Shown here one piece after another: positions 6,425 to 9,202 of a stretch of 9,202 nucleotides of DNA (within the stretch, counting starts at the first letter, position 1; every line of letters starts with the position of its first letter). The position numbers and the translations under genes are program-made. Location of the stretch: positions 1-9,202 of the forward strand of contig QNBX01000173.1 in assembly GCA_003644265.1 (NCBI GenBank), written 5' to 3'. This stretch comes from Planctomycetota bacterium (GTDB lineage Bacteria > Planctomycetota > B15-G4). The notes beneath the pieces were generated by a model. The model saw nothing but the letters and a program-made list of their open reading frames with translations. It was not told the origin of the DNA and searched no databases.

Positions 6425-7660
6425 TCAGCTCAGCAGCGGCAGCGGCGTCAGCGCGTGTCCCGGAAAGACCGCGGCGGCGTCGCCTCCGAGCCAGTCGTTG
6501 ATCACGCCGCCGAACACGTCGCGCAGGTCGACCTGCGCGGGCAGTTCGCCGTGCTCGTCGAGGTCAGCGGGTTCCATGGACGGGTGCTCGTTGACCAGCC
6601 CGCCCTGCACAGCGTCGCCGAGCAGGAGCACCGGGTTGACGGTGCCGTGGTCCGTGCCGCCGCTGCCGTTCTCGTACACCGTGCGGCCGAACTCGCTGAA
6701 GACGATGAAGAGCGTGTCCTGCGCCAGGCCGAACGACGCGAGGTCGGTGTAGAGCGCGTCGATCAAGGCCGATACGCGGCCGAGGCGCTGGCCGTGGTCG
6801 TCGTCCAGGTTCTGGTCGGCGTGGGTGTCAAAGCCCCCCATGGGGATGTAGAAGGAGCGCATGCCCACGTCCGCGGCAAGCAGGCGCGCGACGAGCTGAA
6901 ACGACTTGGCCACGTAGGTGTCGGGGTACAGCCCGACGTGGTTGAACTCGGGCACCGTGGCGAATAGGTCGATCAGGTCGAGCAGGCCCAACGACGTGTC
7001 GGCCATGGCGGCCAGGTCGCCTCCGCCGCCCGTCAGGGACGACGCGATGGCGGTGAACGCCGCGCGTCGATTGCCCCCGTCCGATTGGTGCCAACTGTCC
7101 ACAGGAAACGTGAACGACTCCAGCTGCTTGAAGGCCGGCGTAAAGCCGCCCGAACCCGTGACGAGCAGGCTGCTCGTGCCGCTGACCGAAACGGTGTCCG
7201 GCGTCGTGGGTGGCGGTTGCGTGGCCAGGTGTCGCCCGAGCCAGCCAGCGGTGCTCAGCGCGCTCGGGTCGCCCGTCTGCCAGACGCGCTCGGAGAACTC
7301 GTGGCTAAAGCTCGGCTCCGGGTAGTGCACGCCCTGCACGATGGCGAGGCGCCCGGCGTCGAAGTGGGTCTTGAGGCCGGTCATGTTCGGGTGCAGGCCG
7401 ATACCGGCGGCCAGTGGCAGGGCTGCCGCCGAGTTCACGCCGATCGTCGGGCGGAACTCCGTCAGGTAGCTGCCGCCCGCGAGTCCATGGGGCACCACGG
7501 TGTTGAGGCCGTCGTTGCCGCCCTTGAGATCGACCAACACCAGCTTGCGTGGGCCCGCGCCGAGCGGCGCCAGCATGGCCGTGACTGCGTTCTTGGGCCA
7601 TAGCGCCAGGGCGGAGCTGGCCAGCACACCCTTGAGGAGATCGCGACGGGAGAGGCTCAT
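6425..7660 (-). CDS. DUF1501 family protein, Tat-exported
   Basis: This is a 411-residue protein with ATG at 7660-7658. The N-terminus SRRDLLKG (4-11) followed by a hydrophobic ASSALAL is a Tat signal, so it is probably folded in the cytoplasm with a cofactor and then exported. Family landmarks are LVLVDLKGGNDGLNTVVP (40-57), HPNMTGLK (90-97), FSHEFSERVWQTG (118-130), GGFDTHADQ (275-283), IVFSEFGRTVYENGSGGTDH (319-338) and DLRDVFGGVINDWLG (378-392). The pattern of D, N, H residues resembles metal sites of the alkaline phosphatase/sulfatase superfamily, to which this family is generally linked, but no activity is established. It contains no cysteine, so it cannot carry a formylglycine. It is the second gene of an operon, 2 bp after the DUF1800 gene, which is its usual partner. 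Length is normal for the family. Confidence 0.92.
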   Translation of the reverse strand: MSLSRRDLLKGVLASSALALWPKNAVTAMLAPLGAGPRKLVLVDLKGGNDGLNTVVPHGLAGGSYLTEFRPTIGVNSAAALPLAAGIGLHPNMTGLKTHFDAGRLAIVQGVHYPEPSFSHEFSERVWQTGDPSALSTAGWLGRHLATQPPPTTPDTVSVSGTSSLLVTGSGGFTPAFKQLESFTFPVDSWHQSDGGNRRAAFTAIASSLTGGGGDLAAMADTSLGLLDLIDLFATVPEFNHVGLYPDTYVAKSFQLVARLLAADVGMRSFYIPMGGFDTHADQNLDDDHGQRLGRVSALIDALYTDLASFGLAQDTLFIVFSEFGRTVYENGSGGTDHGTVNPVLLLGDAVQGGLVNEHPSMEPADLDEHGELPAQVDLRDVFGGVINDWLGGDAAAVFPGHALTPLPLLS

Positions 7661-7662
7661 AC

Positions 7663-9012
7663 TCAGGCCATCTGGTATTCGGGGCAGGCGAGCGCGACGG
7701 CAATCAGGCCGCGCACCTTCTTGTCGATGAAGTCGTCGTCGACCACGACCGCCTGCGGAAGGCCGAACACGTCGGCGCGGGCGTAGTCCTCGAGCACTGC
7801 CGTGGTGGCGGGCGAGGCGTGGGACAGGTCGAGGGCCTCGAGCACTCGGGTCACGACGGCGCTGGCGTCCAGCTCATCCCACTTGCCCTTGGGGCCCATG
7901 AGCCGCCTCGGGTGCAGCAGCAGGGGGTGCGTCTTGTGACGCGCCATTGCGATCCAGGCGCCGGTGCTGGCGCGGGCCAGCAGCCCCGAGGCCTCGACCC
8001 ACGGCAGACCCTGATTCCAGCCGAACACGGACGGCGGGTCGAACAGGGTCTGTCCCATGTCGCGCAGCTTGTCTCCGAGACTCCAGCCGTCGCCCTTCCG
8101 GATGCGCGCGCCGGTGTGCAGGATCGCGCCGGCCATCCACTCGGCCGGGCTCTTCACGCGGCTGTGCAGCGCGGGCTCCGAGAAGAATGCGTCGTGCATC
8201 AAGATGGCCTCGACGATCGTGGCGATGTCGCCGTCGGACGCGACGTAGACCGCGGCCAGCTCGTCACACAGCGGATCGTCGAGCGCGATCGGGTAGGCCA
8301 AGAACGACCACAGCTGCTGGGGGATGCGCCGCGCCGTGGCCGGGTCGTTCACCAGGATGTCGACGATGTCGTCTCCGTCCAGATTTCCGGTGACGCCCTT
8401 GACGGTCTTCTGCCCGTAGTCGTGTTTCGATTCCTTGAACAGGAACTCGTCGTGCTGCAGCGACCAGCCCGTGAAGGCCCGCGCGACCTCCACCACGTCG
8501 GTTTCGGTGTAGTTCGGATCGCCGTTCTGATCCAACACGCCGGTGGTGAACACCTCCATCAGCTCGCGCGCCCAGTTCTCGTTGATGCTGTCGGCGTAGT
8601 TGGTGCGGTTGTCGAGCCAGACCAGCATGGCCGGGTCGCGGGCCATGGCGAGCACCAGCTCGCGGAAGCTGCCGAGCGCGTGGGTGCGCAGCGTGGCCAC
8701 GTGCTCGAACATGCGAGCGTCGCTGCCGACTTTGTGGAACGCCGTCGCGAAGTGGTTGTGCCAGAAGAGCGTCAGCTTCTCGGCCAGGGGCTTGCGCGTC
8801 TTGACCATGCGGCGGACCCACCACGAGCCCATGCGGATCAATCCGTCGGCCTGCTTGGGCTTGCGCGCCAAGCGCTTCTGCGGGCGGATCAGGCGCTTGA
8901 CGGTCTTCCCGTGTCCGCGCTTCACGGCACGCTTGACGGCCTTGGGCGACGCGGCGAAGCCGGTGCGGCGTAACAGGTGTGCGGCGAGTTCTGCGTTCCA
9001 CGTGATGGGCAA
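7663..9012 (-). CDS. DUF1800 family protein
   Basis: This is a 449-residue protein. The start is TTG at 9012-9010, supported by a GGGGAG site 9 nt upstream and by the family-typical opening (AHLLRRTGFAASP at 11-23). Landmarks include the basic stretch at 25-53, EKLTLFWHNHFAT (78-90), NENWARELMEVFTTGV (144-159), ARAFTGWS (177-184), VKSPAEWMAG (286-295), GQTLFDPPSVFGWN (320-333) and the final ACPEYQ (442-447). These are the conserved DUF1800 positions. Family members are almost always encoded beside a DUF1501 gene, as here (stop TGA 7665-7663, next ATG at 7660), and the two probably act together in or outside the cell envelope. No clear signal peptide is seen, so it may be cytoplasmic or leave by another route. 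Biochemical function is unknown. It is 73 bp from the tip of the IS21-like element upstream. Confidence 0.92.
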   Translation of the reverse strand: MPITWNAELAAHLLRRTGFAASPKAVKRAVKRGHGKTVKRLIRPQKRLARKPKQADGLIRMGSWWVRRMVKTRKPLAEKLTLFWHNHFATAFHKVGSDARMFEHVATLRTHALGSFRELVLAMARDPAMLVWLDNRTNYADSINENWARELMEVFTTGVLDQNGDPNYTETDVVEVARAFTGWSLQHDEFLFKESKHDYGQKTVKGVTGNLDGDDIVDILVNDPATARRIPQQLWSFLAYPIALDDPLCDELAAVYVASDGDIATIVEAILMHDAFFSEPALHSRVKSPAEWMAGAILHTGARIRKGDGWSLGDKLRDMGQTLFDPPSVFGWNQGLPWVEASGLLARASTGAWIAMARHKTHPLLLHPRRLMGPKGKWDELDASAVVTRVLEALDLSHASPATTAVLEDYARADVFGLPQAVVVDDDFIDKKVRGLIAVALACPEYQMA

Positions 9013-9021
9013 GTGAGCGAG

Positions 9022-9027
9022 CTCCCC
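9022..9027 (-). promoter_or_regulatory. Shine-Dalgarno site for the DUF1800 gene
   Basis: The minus strand reads GGGGAG at 9027-9022, nine bases before TTG 9012. No in-frame ATG or GTG lies near it, so this site supports the TTG start. Confidence 0.6.
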
Positions 9028-9085
9028 TAGTCGCGAGACGTTATCGGGCGGTGGGAGGAGCGAGTTGAGCGGCGGGGCTTGGAAA

Positions 9086-9132
9086 TGATCTTCTGAACTT
9101 GACCCACCTGATCAGCGAAAGCTGACCCACCT
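9086..9132 (+). repeat. Two tandem 23-bp IS end repeats
   Basis: Copy 1 is 9086-9108 and copy 2 is 9109-9131. Each starts TGATC and ends TGACCCACC (followed by T); 17 of 23 positions match, with divergence confined to the 9-base middle. No third copy follows. These are probable transposase-binding sites. Confidence 0.8.
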
Positions 9133-9188
9133 CGAGCCCCGAATCCGGACGCTGTTGATTCCTACGTCACCAGCGATCTGGAGAAGGA

Positions 9189-9202
9189 ATGCTCGAGGTG
9201 AG
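9189..9202 (+). CDS. Start of probable IstA-type transposase (4 codons visible)
   Basis: ATG 9189-9191 is followed by CTC GAG GTG to the window edge (MLEV...). GGAG at 9180-9183 with a 5-nt spacer is a good ribosome site. Position 57 bp after the second end repeat fits istA of an IS21-type element. The protein itself is too short here to identify. Confidence 0.45.

Larger units (their letters stand above)
9086..9202 (+). mobile_element. Left end of an IS21-family-like insertion sequence (runs off right edge)
   Basis: The end begins near TGATC at 9086 and holds two tandem end repeats, each finishing in TGACCCACCT, then a short leader and a gene start at 9189. Multiple end repeats with a (C)TGACCCACC core ahead of a rightward istA are typical of IS21-type elements. 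The tip at 9086 is inferred from the repeat unit; the other end and any target duplication are outside the window. The transposase body is not visible, so the family call depends on the repeats. Confidence 0.6.

Noticed and set aside
6364..6430. Minus-strand peptide VKVLALLRVLSTNSAAP after the DUF1501 gene
   Set aside because: It is short, overlaps the DUF1501 stop in another frame, has no start or ribosome site, and shows no family match I recognise.
6425..7660. DUF1501 as a sulfatase substrate of the kinase's FGE-like domain
   Set aside because: The DUF1501 protein has no cysteine and so no CxPxR-type motif, and the FGE-like domain lacks its catalytic cysteines.
7819..8973. 384-residue open frame on the plus strand
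   Set aside because: It is antisense to the DUF1800 gene, with no recognisable motif and a composition typical of a shadow frame.
1..9202. Composite transposon bounded by the two IS elements
   Set aside because: The two elements belong to different families (IS3 and IS21-like), so they cannot mobilise the block together in the usual way.

Overview
The window is GC-rich with dense coding and looks like a chromosomal segment of an environmental bacterium. The best match is Planctomycetota, though this is inference. The reasons are an ECF sigma factor of the short 'HTLQPTALVHEAWLRL' type paired with a Ser/Thr kinase, a DUF1800-DUF1501 gene pair, a secreted right-handed beta-helix protein with a choice-of-anchor-like end, and C-terminal tails of the '...SNGLRSTTL' type. 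Three of the four large genes use non-ATG starts (TTG, GTG, TTG).

Layout, left to right. Positions 1 to about 424 hold the 5' end of an IS3-family element on the minus strand: orfA starts at 358 and runs off the left edge. The element sits in the 3' end of a plus-strand gene, of which only the last ~40 codons survive (421-540). An intact secreted protein (764-2524, +) follows, and its last 34 residues align without gaps to that remnant, so insertion apparently destroyed a gene of the same tail family. A convergent 119-bp gap with a strong hairpin (2603-2630) separates it from a minus-strand pair: an ECF sigma factor (5266-5820) followed with zero spacing (TGA-GTG) by an 873-residue protein that joins a Ser/Thr kinase, a membrane segment and a formylglycine-generating-enzyme-like domain (2644-5265). 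Upstream of the sigma gene, 5821-6424 has no intact gene; it contains a 33-codon transposase start (6219-6320, -) that ends in a premature stop. Next is a minus-strand operon, DUF1800 (7663-9012) then DUF1501 (6425-7660), separated by 2 bp. From 9086 to the right edge lies the left end of what looks like an IS21-family element, with two tandem 23-bp end repeats and the first codons of a probable istA.

How the genes may work together. The sigma factor and kinase are almost certainly one signalling unit, a membrane kinase with a C-terminal sensor-like domain controlling a sigma factor. The DUF1800 and DUF1501 proteins are a co-occurring pair of unknown role, the second probably exported by the Tat route. 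The beta-helix protein is exported by Sec and probably sits on or outside the cell surface. IS sequences lie at both window edges and a transposase scar lies inside, so this is an actively rearranged region. I found no phage genes, CRISPR array, tRNA or rRNA.
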